Translations under genes and position numbers: made by a program
NCBI RefSeq assembly: GCF_028288225.1
Contig: NZ_JAQBOC010000058.1
Location: 1 to 64,000, forward strand
Length of the DNA: 64,000 bases
From: Mucilaginibacter sp.
GTDB lineage: Bacteria; Bacteroidota; Bacteroidia; Sphingobacteriales; Sphingobacteriaceae
Reading direction: 5' to 3'
Shown: positions 44,339 to 52,910 of the stretch, in pieces
How the letters are laid out: every line of letters begins with the position of its first letter
Position numbering within the stretch: the first letter of the stretch is position 1
Notes under the pieces: model-generated
Databases searched by the model: none
What the model saw: the letters and a program-made list of their open reading frames with translations, nothing else
What the model was told of the DNA's origin: nothing

Positions 44339-45175
44339 TCAGGCTTCCTGTAAACTTAAAACTGCCTGGTCTAAAAAGTTAGGGATTATGGTGTTTTGGG
44401 TATGAGTTATTTTATCCTGATCTTCAATTCTGTCGAGCATTTCATTGTATTTATCAAGGCCATGCTCTGCTACAACTTCATTCTTTTTTTCTTCTTTCAC
44501 CAATAGCGACTTTACGCCTTTCGCATCCGCTTCGGGATGGAATTGTGTCGAAAAAAAGTAATCGCTAAAGCGGATGGCCATCATAGCCCGTGGCAGGTCA
44601 ACGTGCGGTCTTTCCTTTTCAATAGCTTGTAACTGCATGCCAAGTTCACTAAAACGTTTCTCGTCCGGGTTTATCACCTGCCACAGCCTTGAATCAACAG
44701 AGTAAAAAGGATCAGTCAAACCATCAAATACCGGCTCATTTATAGCTGATGGAGTTTTATGGATAGGTAAAACCCCAAAAGAAGCTGACTTTCTCATGTT
44801 TATATCACCCAGCTGGTACTTGCGGCACAGCAGTTGAAATGAGTGACAAACAAAAAAGCCATATTTTTTTTGTGATGTGTTAGACAGATTATGATCTTCC
44901 AGCTTATCGATTAACTGAAAATATTTCTTTTCCCATTCAGTGCCTTCACTGTCTATTGGGCTGCCAGGACCGCCGCTCGAAATATAAATATCAAAATCAG
45001 TTGAGGGTACGTCAACTTTTTTTCGAACATCAAATACCTCGTAACTTAAATTAAGCCCGGTTTTTAATTTATATCTTTCTAATATTTCACGGAACCCGCG
45101 CATCCCCTCATTGGCTATACCATCATACAGGTCAATAATAGCAACTTTAATTTCCGGTTTTTCTGTTTGTATCAT
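44339..45175 (-). CDS. Class I glutamine amidotransferase-like protein
   Basis: The 278-residue protein has a GATase1 fold. The nucleophile is Cys110 (GFFVCHSFQ, where the usual motif is GxCxGxQ), and the His-Glu pair is in FHPEAD (213 and 215). ISSGGPGSP supplies the oxyanion strand. It may supply ammonia to a ligase or hydrolyse a gamma-glutamyl bond of the product. It is 6 bases from the GCS2 gene and 43 from the ATP-grasp-like gene, on the same strand. Confidence 0.85.
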   Translation of the reverse strand: MIQTEKPEIKVAIIDLYDGIANEGMRGFREILERYKLKTGLNLSYEVFDVRKKVDVPSTDFDIYISSGGPGSPIDSEGTEWEKKYFQLIDKLEDHNLSNTSQKKYGFFVCHSFQLLCRKYQLGDINMRKSASFGVLPIHKTPSAINEPVFDGLTDPFYSVDSRLWQVINPDEKRFSELGMQLQAIEKERPHVDLPRAMMAIRFSDYFFSTQFHPEADAKGVKSLLVKEEKKNEVVAEHGLDKYNEMLDRIEDQDKITHTQNTIIPNFLDQAVLSLQEA

Positions 45176-45181
45176 TTCTTA

Positions 45182-46279
45182 CTAAATTCCTTTTAACGTT
45201 TGTGATGTAATATAATCAACCACATCTGCAAAGTTATTATTTTGCGCGTAAACTGCTAACTGCCTGTCGGCACCGGTGCCATGTTCCAATATTTTGTGTA
45301 CATGTTGCAGGTCGTCACGGCAGCCAAGATCATCCACAACATCATCAATAAAGTCCAATAATTCCAGTATTAACGACCGGGTATTTACTTCCATCTCTTT
45401 GCCAAAATCTATCATTTTCCCGTCAATGCCGTACCGGGCCGCACGCCATTTATTTTCATTTATAAGTGCGCGGTTGTAATTAATAAACGACATGTTTTGC
45501 TGGCGCAGCTTATACAATTTGGCACATAAAGCCTGGAACAATGCTACAAAGGTCATGGTTTCATCAATCAGCATAGGGCAATCGCAAATACGGAATTCGA
45601 TGGTTTCAAAAAACGGGTGAACGCGGATATCCCACCAGATCTTCTTGGCATTATCAATACAATTGGTTTTTACCAACAGCTTTATATAATTATCATACTC
45701 TTCAATACTGCTGAAATAATCAGGAATGCCTGTGCGGGGGAATTTGTCAAATACTTTGGTACGGAATGATTTATAACCGGTATTTCGCCCTTCCCAAAAT
45801 GGCGAATTGGTTGATAAGGCATATACGTGCGGCAAAAAATACCTCACCTGGTTGGCAATATGAATGGCCATATCCCTTGATTGGATGCCGACATGTACAT
45901 GCAGGCCAAAAATAAGGTTTGACCGCGCAGCTTCCTGCAGCTCGTCTACAATCTCAAAATACCTCGGATGATCCGTTATCAGTTGATGCTGCCAGTGTGA
46001 AAATGGGTGTGTACCTGCTGCTCCTATGCGCAGGCCAATATCTCCGGCTAACCGGGCAACAGTGCCGCGCAGCTTACTTACTTCTTTACGTGCCTCTTCC
46101 GTGTTGTGGCAAATATGTGTGCCCACCTCAACCACAGCCTGGTGCATTTCGGCTTTCACCTGGTCCTCGTGGATCTTTTGGGCGCTGTCAACAATTTTTT
46201 GCTCATGCGATTTTAGTTCCCTGGTCACAGGGTCAACCACCATGAATTCTTCTTCAACACCTAAGGTAAACTCGTTCAT
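45182..46279 (-). CDS. GCS2-type carboxylate-amine ligase (YbdK family)
   Basis: The 365-residue protein belongs to the glutamate-cysteine ligase 2 (COG2170/YbdK) family: FTLGVEEEFMVVD at the N-terminus, EVGTHIC, FGLHVHVG and EFRICDCPML. Such enzymes use ATP to join the carboxylate of glutamate (or another acid) to an amine; YbdK makes gamma-glutamylcysteine weakly. The natural amine here is unknown. The neighbourhood with two ATP-grasp proteins and an amidotransferase suggests one step in a multi-ligase pathway. Confidence 0.9.
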   Translation of the reverse strand: MNEFTLGVEEEFMVVDPVTRELKSHEQKIVDSAQKIHEDQVKAEMHQAVVEVGTHICHNTEEARKEVSKLRGTVARLAGDIGLRIGAAGTHPFSHWQHQLITDHPRYFEIVDELQEAARSNLIFGLHVHVGIQSRDMAIHIANQVRYFLPHVYALSTNSPFWEGRNTGYKSFRTKVFDKFPRTGIPDYFSSIEEYDNYIKLLVKTNCIDNAKKIWWDIRVHPFFETIEFRICDCPMLIDETMTFVALFQALCAKLYKLRQQNMSFINYNRALINENKWRAARYGIDGKMIDFGKEMEVNTRSLILELLDFIDDVVDDLGCRDDLQHVHKILEHGTGADRQLAVYAQNNNFADVVDYITSQTLKGI

Positions 46280-46323
46280 TTTATTTTAGCCTTTTATAAT
46301 TGGTATACACAAAAACGGATCTT

Positions 46324-47397
46324 TTATTTTTTTGCAGCTTTTTTAGGCTTTGCTGCTTTCTTATCCGCTGCAATATCACGATCAATAACTCCGGAGCTAA
46401 CTTCTTTTTTATCAGCTTTCTTCTCTATTTTCTTCTCTGATGATAAAAGATGATGGCCGGCTGCACCTGTTTTTACATATTCACCCCAGGTAAGGTTATC
46501 GCTATCGTCCTTTTGCTTTTTAGCGCGTTCAATAGCATAATCGGCAGCAGTTTCAACTACCCAATCAAAGTTTTCCTGGCCAACACTGGTTACCTCCGCA
46601 TCGGGGGCCGGGTTACAAAAATCAATGGCATAAGGCACACCATCACGAATGGCAAACTCAACTGTGTTAAAATCATAGCCCAAATATTTATTGAGCTTTA
46701 TAACATAGTCTTTTACAGTTTCAAGCAATTTTTTAGCTGCCGGGGCCTTGCCATGCTCATACCTTAAATGGTGCGGATTACGTGGCTCGTACTGCATAAT
46801 GCGAACATGCTTGCCGCCAATGCAATAGCAGCGGAAATAATCTTCAAAAATAATTTCCTCCTGCAGCATCATTACATATTGTTTTGTTTGGTTGTATTTA
46901 TCCCAAAGCTCGTCAAGGTTATTTATCTGGTAAACCTCTTTCCAGCCGCCCCCGTCAAAGGGTTTCATATAAGCCGGGAAGCCCACGTATTTAAAGATTC
47001 CTTCCCAATCTAAAGGATAAGCCAAGTTACGGAATGATAGATCTGTTGTATCATCAGGCAGGTCTTTTGACGGCAGGATCACTGTTTTTGGCACAGGCAC
47101 GCCAATTTTTACCGCCAGCGCATTGTTAAAAAACTTTTCATCGGCACTCCACCAAAATGGGTTGTTAATTACCGCTGTGCCACAAATGGCCGCATTTTTT
47201 AACGCAGCCCTATAAAAAGGCACGTCCTGCGAAATCCGGTCTACTATAACCGCATAATCCAATGGCTCGGCTTGCATCACTTTATCAATACGTACAAACT
47301 CTGCACTTATATTTTTTTCGGCTTTTTGATTAATGCGGTCAACAAATGCCTGCGGAAATGATTTTTCCTGCCCGAATAAGATTCCTATTTTTTTCAT
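46324..47397 (-). CDS. RimK-like ATP-grasp ligase with Lys/Ala-rich tail
   Basis: The 357-residue protein starts KIGILFGQE and has an ATP-grasp domain at about 80-300: the lysine in FPAYMKPFDGGGWKEVY, the hinge MMLQEEI, and the metal ligands near YCIGGKHVRI and the EFAIRDGVPYAIDFCNPAPDAE strand (Glu and Asn). After residue 320 follows a Lys/Ala-rich tail (KKADKKE...KKAAKPKKAAKK), which is unusual for this family and may bind a polyanion or act as an acceptor. It lies 44 bases upstream of the GCS2 gene. Confidence 0.82.
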   Translation of the reverse strand: MKKIGILFGQEKSFPQAFVDRINQKAEKNISAEFVRIDKVMQAEPLDYAVIVDRISQDVPFYRAALKNAAICGTAVINNPFWWSADEKFFNNALAVKIGVPVPKTVILPSKDLPDDTTDLSFRNLAYPLDWEGIFKYVGFPAYMKPFDGGGWKEVYQINNLDELWDKYNQTKQYVMMLQEEIIFEDYFRCYCIGGKHVRIMQYEPRNPHHLRYEHGKAPAAKKLLETVKDYVIKLNKYLGYDFNTVEFAIRDGVPYAIDFCNPAPDAEVTSVGQENFDWVVETAADYAIERAKKQKDDSDNLTWGEYVKTGAAGHHLLSSEKKIEKKADKKEVSSGVIDRDIAADKKAAKPKKAAKK

Positions 47398-47482
47398 GGA
47401 TAGTTATGTGTTTATCTGGTTCTTAATTCTAACCTCTTCTTATACTGTCGCTGCCTAATCTCCAGCCTCTGATCTCCATCAC

Positions 47483-48190
47483 CTATCTTATCGTTGATAA
47501 ATAATGCGGAAACATTTCCTTCCACACGGGCCAGTCGTGACTTGCAAACGGGCGCACATCCAACCAATGGTTAATATGCTTTTGGTTCATAATGTTTGAC
47601 ATGCGTTTATTATCCTCCAGGCAAATGTCATGTTCTGCTGTGCCAAGGATAATATTCATATGCCACAGAGCAGGCAGGTTGCTTCCCGGCAAAAAATCTA
47701 CCGGGTTATTATAAAACACATCATCGTTATAAAAACCGTCGGTAAATTGTTTCACGTCAAAGGCTCCACTCATGCTAAACAGGTTGCCCACTTTATCCGG
47801 GTGCTTTAACGCAAAGTTTACAGCATGGTAGCCGCCAAAACTGCAGCCGGCAGTGGCTACTTTGCCAACGCCGGTTTCGTACATAGCCCAGGGAGCCAGT
47901 TCATCAGTAAGCATTTTATCATACCATGCATAGCGGTGCGCCCGCTCTGCGGGGTTAACGCTTTTATTGTACCAGGTTAACCAATCAAAACTATCAGGGC
48001 AATAAATTTTTACAATACCTTCATCAACAAACCATCTTACGCTTTCAATAAGCCCTTCATCTTTATTCTGGTAATAACGTCCCTGCGAAGTAGGAAAAAG
48101 TATAACCGGATAGCCACGGTCGCCAAAAACAAGCATTTCTACATCAAGCCCAAGATTCTGTGAATACCAGCGGTGATATTTTTCTGTCAA
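47483..48190 (-). CDS. Alpha/beta hydrolase (esterase) of the amidoligase operon
   Basis: The 235-residue alpha/beta hydrolase has the nucleophile elbow GCSFGGYHA, a candidate Asp in GTAEHDICL and the catalytic His in FASHDWPVW. No signal peptide, so cytosolic. The TTG start is the only one before the first strand. It is the first gene of the minus-strand cluster, 85 bases ahead of the ATP-grasp gene. It may release or trim the product, or activate a precursor ester; role inferred. Confidence 0.8.
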   Translation of the reverse strand: MTEKYHRWYSQNLGLDVEMLVFGDRGYPVILFPTSQGRYYQNKDEGLIESVRWFVDEGIVKIYCPDSFDWLTWYNKSVNPAERAHRYAWYDKMLTDELAPWAMYETGVGKVATAGCSFGGYHAVNFALKHPDKVGNLFSMSGAFDVKQFTDGFYNDDVFYNNPVDFLPGSNLPALWHMNIILGTAEHDICLEDNKRMSNIMNQKHINHWLDVRPFASHDWPVWKEMFPHYLSTIR

Positions 48191-48234
48191 TGTGTTAGGG
48201 TTTATTTTGTGATTGTAAGTTAGAGAATTAATTT

Positions 48235-48365
48235 TGATTTGATGATTTGAAGATAAGAAAATTTGAAAATGAAAACCCGGTAGTATATTCCAATGATCTC
48301 ATTTTCAAATCTTCAAATGACCGAATTATCAAATCAATCTCATCAAATCGCCAAATTTTCAGATT
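48235..48365. repeat. Hairpin repeat 'gatttgaagat/aaatcttcaaat' between divergent esterase genes
   Basis: GATAAGAAAATTTGAAAATGA and TCATTTTCAAATCTTCAAATGA form an imperfect inverted repeat, flanked by further GATTTG and CAAATC words. It sits between the two divergent esterase genes and belongs to the same family as 3630-3686. Confidence 0.6.
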
Positions 48366-48380
48366 GTAAAATGATAACCG

Positions 48381-48388
48381 TATTTTTG
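48381..48388 (+). promoter_or_regulatory. Candidate -7 element before the second esterase gene
   Basis: TATTTTTG matches TAnnTTTG and lies 25 bases before the ATG at 48414, a distance like that of pckA. No clear TTG lies at -33. Confidence 0.4.
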
Positions 48389-48413
48389 CAGCCTTAATTA
48401 ATTGAACATAGAG

Positions 48414-49229
48414 ATGTACGCGAGCTGGCAGGAGATGGAGATAACTATCACTGAAAATAATATAACAATAAAATCTGATGTGCTTAAGCGTGATGTTGAA
48501 TGCACGCTGCTGATGCCGGAAGATGGTGAAATGTCAGAGCCCTTAAATTTATTATTACTGAATGACGGGCAGGAAGCTGAAAACCTTCTGCTAAAAGAAA
48601 CTTTACAGAACTTAGCCAGCAATAACAGGATAAAACCGGTATTGGTTGTTGCCATACATGCTGGTGATGAACGATTGCTGGAATACGGAACAGCCGGAAA
48701 ACCCGATTTTAAAAAGCGGGGGATAAAAGCCGGTTTATATACTGCGTTCATTAAATCGGAACTATTGCCCGCAATTACTAAATTGACAGGTATCGAACAG
48801 TTTAACTCGACTGCTTATGCAGGATTTTCTTTAGGTGGGTTATCTGCACTGGATATTTCCTGGAATAACCCGGAACTGTTTGATAAAGCAGGTGTATTCT
48901 CCGGCTCTTTCTGGTGGCGGAGTAAAGACCTTGCGAAAGGTTATACTGAAGGCGACCGGATTATGCACAGTATTGTGAGGAACACGGCTGCGAAGCCTAA
49001 TATAAAGATCTGGCTGCAAACCGGTACCAAAGATGAAACCAGCGACCGTAACAAAAACGGAATCATCGATTCAATAGATGATACCGTAGACCTGATAAAG
49101 GAACTGGAAAATAAAGGTTTTACCCGTCCGAATGATGTTCAATATCTTGAAATGGTAGGCGGAAGCCATAATACCGAAACCTGGGGCAAAGCAATGCCTA
49201 AGTTTTTGATTTGGGCGTTTGGAAGGTGA
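48414..49229 (+). CDS. Esterase D/enterochelin esterase-like alpha/beta hydrolase
   Basis: From the ATG at 48414 the product has 271 residues. It has the Fes/EstD fold: LLLLNDGQEAENLL, the nucleophile elbow GFSLGGLSA and a C-terminal catalytic His in GGSHNTETW. The Asp region GTKDETSDRNKNGIIDSIDD resembles a Ca-binding loop. A TTG at 48402 was rejected as the start. It diverges from the amidoligase operon and is overlapped at its end by only a weak upstream extension of the next gene. Confidence 0.82.
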   Translation: MYASWQEMEITITENNITIKSDVLKRDVECTLLMPEDGEMSEPLNLLLLNDGQEAENLLLKETLQNLASNNRIKPVLVVAIHAGDERLLEYGTAGKPDFKKRGIKAGLYTAFIKSELLPAITKLTGIEQFNSTAYAGFSLGGLSALDISWNNPELFDKAGVFSGSFWWRSKDLAKGYTEGDRIMHSIVRNTAAKPNIKIWLQTGTKDETSDRNKNGIIDSIDDTVDLIKELENKGFTRPNDVQYLEMVGGSHNTETWGKAMPKFLIWAFGR

Positions 49230-49272
49230 TGATCAATATGTTATTTCACATATTTTCATCATTTTTACCCCC

Positions 49273-49833
49273 ATGCATCATCCTGAAGAAAACCCCTGGC
49301 AAATAACCTCTGAAAAGGCTGTTTATGATAATCCCTGGATAAATGTAACCGAATACCAGGTTATTAACCCATCCGGTAATCCTGGCATTTATGGCAAGGT
49401 GCATTTTAAAAATGCAGCGATAGGAGTTTTGCCTTTGGATGATGAACTGAACACTTACCTGGTAGGCCAATTCCGTTTTGCAATAGGACAATACAGCTGG
49501 GAAATGCCCGAAGGGGGAGGCCCGGTGGGTACTGACCCTTTGGAATCTGCAAAACGAGAGCTATTGGAAGAAACCGGCCTCAAAGCCGAAAGCTGGATGG
49601 AGATCCAACGCCTGCATCTCTCCAATTCGGTAAGCGATGAACTCAGCATCCTTTATCTTGCCCGCAACTTACAACAATTTGAAGCCGAACCCGAAGACAC
49701 CGAGCAACTGATAGTTAAGAAACTACCTTTTAAAGAAGTTTACGAAATGGTTTGCAACGGTACCATAACCGACTCTGTAACAGTGGCGGCAGTTTTAAAA
49801 GTTCAGCTATTAATATTGGAGGGAAGTTTATAA
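49273..49833 (+). CDS. Nudix hydrolase (ADP-ribose pyrophosphatase type)
   Basis: From the ATG at 49273 the product has 186 residues. The Nudix box is complete: GGGPVGTDPLESAKRELLEETGLK, where REL.EE supplies the metal ligands. The surroundings (QFRFAIGQYSWEMPEG) match NudF-type ADP-ribose pyrophosphatases, though other nucleotide-sugar substrates are possible. A TTG at 49219 would add a hydrophobic unconserved stretch and was rejected. Confidence 0.88.
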   Translation: MHHPEENPWQITSEKAVYDNPWINVTEYQVINPSGNPGIYGKVHFKNAAIGVLPLDDELNTYLVGQFRFAIGQYSWEMPEGGGPVGTDPLESAKRELLEETGLKAESWMEIQRLHLSNSVSDELSILYLARNLQQFEAEPEDTEQLIVKKLPFKEVYEMVCNGTITDSVTVAAVLKVQLLILEGSL

Positions 49834-49933
49834 ATGGTGTAAAATTTGAGCAACTCATTCAACTTAATCTAACCCAATCAACTTTCTAAACCTAATCAAC
49901 CATTCAACTGAAATAATTAACTTTGATGCTTTT

Positions 49934-50671
49934 ATGAGAAAGCTTTTAGGATATATCTTGTCACCTCTTACTATTGTTGCGTTTTGCCTGGTGCTGGTCA
50001 TTTTTCAGCCATTGCAATGGATTGCTTATAAGTTTTTTGGTTATACAGCACACAAAAAGGTAGTTGATCTTTTGAATTTATGTCTCTTCAGCACCTTTTA
50101 TTTAACAGGCAACCGGGTTATCTTTATCAATAAGCAAAACCTGCCGATAGGCCGGCCTATCATTTTTATTGCAAACCACCAAAGCCTGGCTGATATTCCG
50201 CCGCTTATTTATTACCTGCGTAAATATCACGCTAAATTTATCTCAAAAATTGAACTTACAAAAGGCATCCCATCTATATCATACAACTTAAAATATGGCG
50301 GAGGCGCCAATATCGATCGCAATGATTCGCGCCAATCTATCACTGAAATTGTTAAACTGGCCAACCGGATGAAAGAAAATAAGTGGTCGACTGTTATTTT
50401 TCCAGAAGGTACACGTTCTAAAAATGGATTGGTAAAGCCCTTCCAGGTTGGCGGAATTGCAACCATCCTGAAAAAATGTCCCGAAGCATTATTAGTACCC
50501 ATCGCTATTAATAACTCGTGGAAATTAACGCAATATGGATTTTATCCCCTCAATACATTCACAAAAGCAACCTGGGAAGTGCTTGAACCCATTGAACCAA
50601 ATGGTAGACCGGCTGAAGATTTGGTTAAGGAAGCTGAGACCAGAGTAAAGAAAGCGCTTGGACAGGGATGA
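49934..50671 (+). CDS. 1-acyl-sn-glycerol-3-phosphate acyltransferase (PlsC-like)
   Basis: The 245-residue membrane-associated enzyme has an N-terminal membrane helix (about 10-30), the HX4D motif as NHQSLAD (about residue 83), and IFPEGTRSKNG as motif III. It acylates lysophosphatidic acid in phospholipid synthesis. The stop lies at the edge of a dispersed repeat. A sterol- or ornithine-lipid acyltransferase is a less likely alternative. Confidence 0.88.
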   Translation: MRKLLGYILSPLTIVAFCLVLVIFQPLQWIAYKFFGYTAHKKVVDLLNLCLFSTFYLTGNRVIFINKQNLPIGRPIIFIANHQSLADIPPLIYYLRKYHAKFISKIELTKGIPSISYNLKYGGGANIDRNDSRQSITEIVKLANRMKENKWSTVIFPEGTRSKNGLVKPFQVGGIATILKKCPEALLVPIAINNSWKLTQYGFYPLNTFTKATWEVLEPIEPNGRPAEDLVKEAETRVKKALGQG

Positions 50672-50757
50672 AGTCTGAAGTCTTGAGCCTTTTTTAGTCT
50701 AAAGTCAAAAAAACATTCGACAGACTCAAGACTTTCGACTACAGACTTAGGACTTTT
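50671..50757. repeat. Dispersed inverted repeat family 'aagtcttgagtc' between convergent genes
   Basis: AAGTCTGAAGTCTTGAGCC and TAGTCTAAAGTC on the left, AGACTCAAGACTTTCGACTACAGACTTAGGACT on the right, ending in a T-run. It lies between convergent plsC and the response-regulator gene and may terminate one or both. Confidence 0.65.
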
Positions 50758-51489
50758 TTAAATATTCTTCCCGTCAACTATCTTGAAAAACTCTTCTCTG
50801 TAAGTATCACCTACCGGGATAATTTTATCGCCAATAAAAATACGGCTGCGTTCAATACTGTCTATCTTATTAATGGATACGATGTATGATTTGTGTACCC
50901 GTATAAAGTGCTTCCCAGGCAAAGCATCTTCCATTTTCTTCATGTTTTGAAGGGTGATGATCCGTTCGCCTGGAGTGAATATGGAGATATAATCTTTCAG
51001 GCCTTCAATAAAAAGGATATCATTCAGGTAAACCTTCTGGATTTTATGCTCAGTTTTAACAAATATAAAATCGCTTAAAAGGTCCTGTTGTTTTTGTTGT
51101 TGTACTGGCTCCGGTTGGATAGGTGTGGCTGCCGGTTGCAAAACTGCCTGGGCCTTTTGAACTGATTTGAAAAAACGATCGAACGCTATTGGTTTAAGCA
51201 GGTAATCAATTACATCAAGCTCATAGCCTTCAAGAGCATATTGCGGATAAGCGGTGGTTAAAATAACTTTCGCCTTGCCGTTAGCTATCCGTAAAAATTG
51301 GATCCCGGTAAGCTCAGGCATTTGCACATCCAAAAAAACAAGGTCGACAAGTTTTTCCTGTACCAATGTGAGTGCTTCAATAGGATTTGTTGTGGCCTTA
51401 ACCAATTGCAAAAACGGGATCTTTGAAAGATAGTCTTCCAGTATATGCAATGCCAAAGGCTCGTCATCAACAATTAGACATCTGATCAT
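50758..51489 (-). CDS. LytTR-family response regulator
   Basis: The 243-residue two-domain regulator has a receiver domain at about 1-120 with VDDEPLAL, the phospho-acceptor Asp in LVFLDVQMPE and Lys in YLLKP. After a Gln/Pro-rich linker (about 118-135) comes a LytTR DNA-binding domain (about 140-240: FVKTEHKIQKVYLNDILFIEGLKDY). It starts 1 base after the kinase gene ends, forming a two-gene operon. Confidence 0.93.
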   Translation of the reverse strand: MIRCLIVDDEPLALHILEDYLSKIPFLQLVKATTNPIEALTLVQEKLVDLVFLDVQMPELTGIQFLRIANGKAKVILTTAYPQYALEGYELDVIDYLLKPIAFDRFFKSVQKAQAVLQPAATPIQPEPVQQQKQQDLLSDFIFVKTEHKIQKVYLNDILFIEGLKDYISIFTPGERIITLQNMKKMEDALPGKHFIRVHKSYIVSINKIDSIERSRIFIGDKIIPVGDTYREEFFKIVDGKNI

Positions 51490-51490
51490 T

Positions 51491-52504
51491 TTATAAAACT
51501 AAAGATAATTCAACTGTGTAAGTATCTGTTTCATCATTTATATCCAAATTATATTTATTTGGATACAGCAAATTTAGCCTGCGTTTAACATTATTCAAAC
51601 CAATTCCGCCAGAAGCATCCCGGTTATTGGTGTGTTTTTTATTTTGTATGTAAAAATGTAAATGTTCCTCGTCAACATCGATCAATAAACGGATAGGTGT
51701 AAGCGGATCATTTGCTACGCCATGTTTAAATGCATTCTCAATAAACGCAATAAGCAATAACGGCACTATCTGCTGGTTTTGTATTTTTCCCTCAACCTTG
51801 TAATCAATATAGGCTTTGTCACTAAACCTTATTTTTTGCAGATCGATATAATTTTGAAGGTACTGCAGCTCTTTGGCCAGATCAACCTTATTATCATTAC
51901 ATTCATAAAGCATGTAACGCATAATTTCGGATAGTTTTAATATTGCTTCGGGCGTAGTCGCGGATCGTTGGTAGGCCAGCGAATATATGCTGTTTAACGA
52001 ATTGAATAAAAAATGAGGATTTATCTGCGATTTAAGGAATGCCAGCTCGGCGCTTAAACGCTGGTTTTCCAGGTCGCGCTGGATGCGTTCATTTAAAAAC
52101 CAATCAATAGCAAACTTTAGTGCTGTGCTTAAAAATAAAAAGAACAGGTTGGTAAATACCGTGCCTATAAAAAATTGGCCAAAACCAGTTATATGACCTT
52201 TTGAGTGGATAAGCACGTATTGTTTAAAAATAAGCGCAAGTCCATATTTGCCAAGGCCAAACAGTACAATGACTAAAACAATGATAAATATGTAAGTAGC
52301 ATATCGCTTTTTATGAAAAAACTTAGGCAGCAACACCAGGTAATTGATGTAAAACAGGCTGATATTAATAAAAGGATATAAAATGAATAGAACCAGGATC
52401 TCGTTGACAGGTATTTTTTCATCTAATTGTGCAACGAATATCAAAAGTGAGATCATTACAACCCAAAAAAATACATGCCAGAATATTTGCCAACGGCTTT
52501 TCAT
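51491..52504 (-). CDS. LytS/YehU-family sensor histidine kinase
   Basis: The 337-residue kinase has four N-terminal membrane helices (about 9-28, 38-60, 72-92, 115-138), a short coiled region, and the His_kinase domain with the phospho-acceptor His in LKSQINPHFLFNSLNSIYSL. The ATPase region is short (FIENAFKHG, GGIGLNNVKRRL). It has no extracellular sensor domain beyond the membrane part. It drives the adjacent LytTR regulator. The divergent ABC exporter is the likely target. Confidence 0.93.
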   Translation of the reverse strand: MKSRWQIFWHVFFWVVMISLLIFVAQLDEKIPVNEILVLFILYPFINISLFYINYLVLLPKFFHKKRYATYIFIIVLVIVLFGLGKYGLALIFKQYVLIHSKGHITGFGQFFIGTVFTNLFFLFLSTALKFAIDWFLNERIQRDLENQRLSAELAFLKSQINPHFLFNSLNSIYSLAYQRSATTPEAILKLSEIMRYMLYECNDNKVDLAKELQYLQNYIDLQKIRFSDKAYIDYKVEGKIQNQQIVPLLLIAFIENAFKHGVANDPLTPIRLLIDVDEEHLHFYIQNKKHTNNRDASGGIGLNNVKRRLNLLYPNKYNLDINDETDTYTVELSLVL

Positions 52505-52706
52505 CGCACCTAAATTAATATTTACACAATGCTAAAGCATTTATATTATATATAGCACAATGTTTTGTCGATAAACAGGCTGAATTACCCGACGAACAGA
52601 TTAATTGGCTTATACAGTTGTTCATCTATGAATCCTGTGTGTTGGTCTAAATGTTTTTAGCAGGTGAATTTTTTGATATTTCTTTGTATCATCAAAAGCA
52701 ATTACG

Positions 52707-52910
52707 ATGAAAACGCTTATCAAAAACTCAAATCCTTTTATCTTATTACTGGTTCCGGTATTTTTTGCACTTATAATGGGTGTAAGTTACCAGTTTCAAC
52801 AGAAAAGGGAAACTATTGTTGGTACTTCAGTTCACGCCACTTCACTTTTTTATAAAAGTGTTAGCTTAGTAAAAACAGTATGCGCTATAGCTAAAGAAAA
52901 AGTATGGTAA
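52707..52910 (+). CDS. Small membrane protein preceding the ABC exporter
   Basis: The 67-residue product has one clear membrane helix (about 10-29) and a polar C-terminal half with two short helices. Its stop overlaps the ABC ATPase start (ATGGTAA at 52904-52910), which supports a real, coupled gene. No domain was recognised. It may be a regulator or accessory subunit of the exporter. Confidence 0.6.
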   Translation: MKTLIKNSNPFILLLVPVFFALIMGVSYQFQQKRETIVGTSVHATSLFYKSVSLVKTVCAIAKEKVW

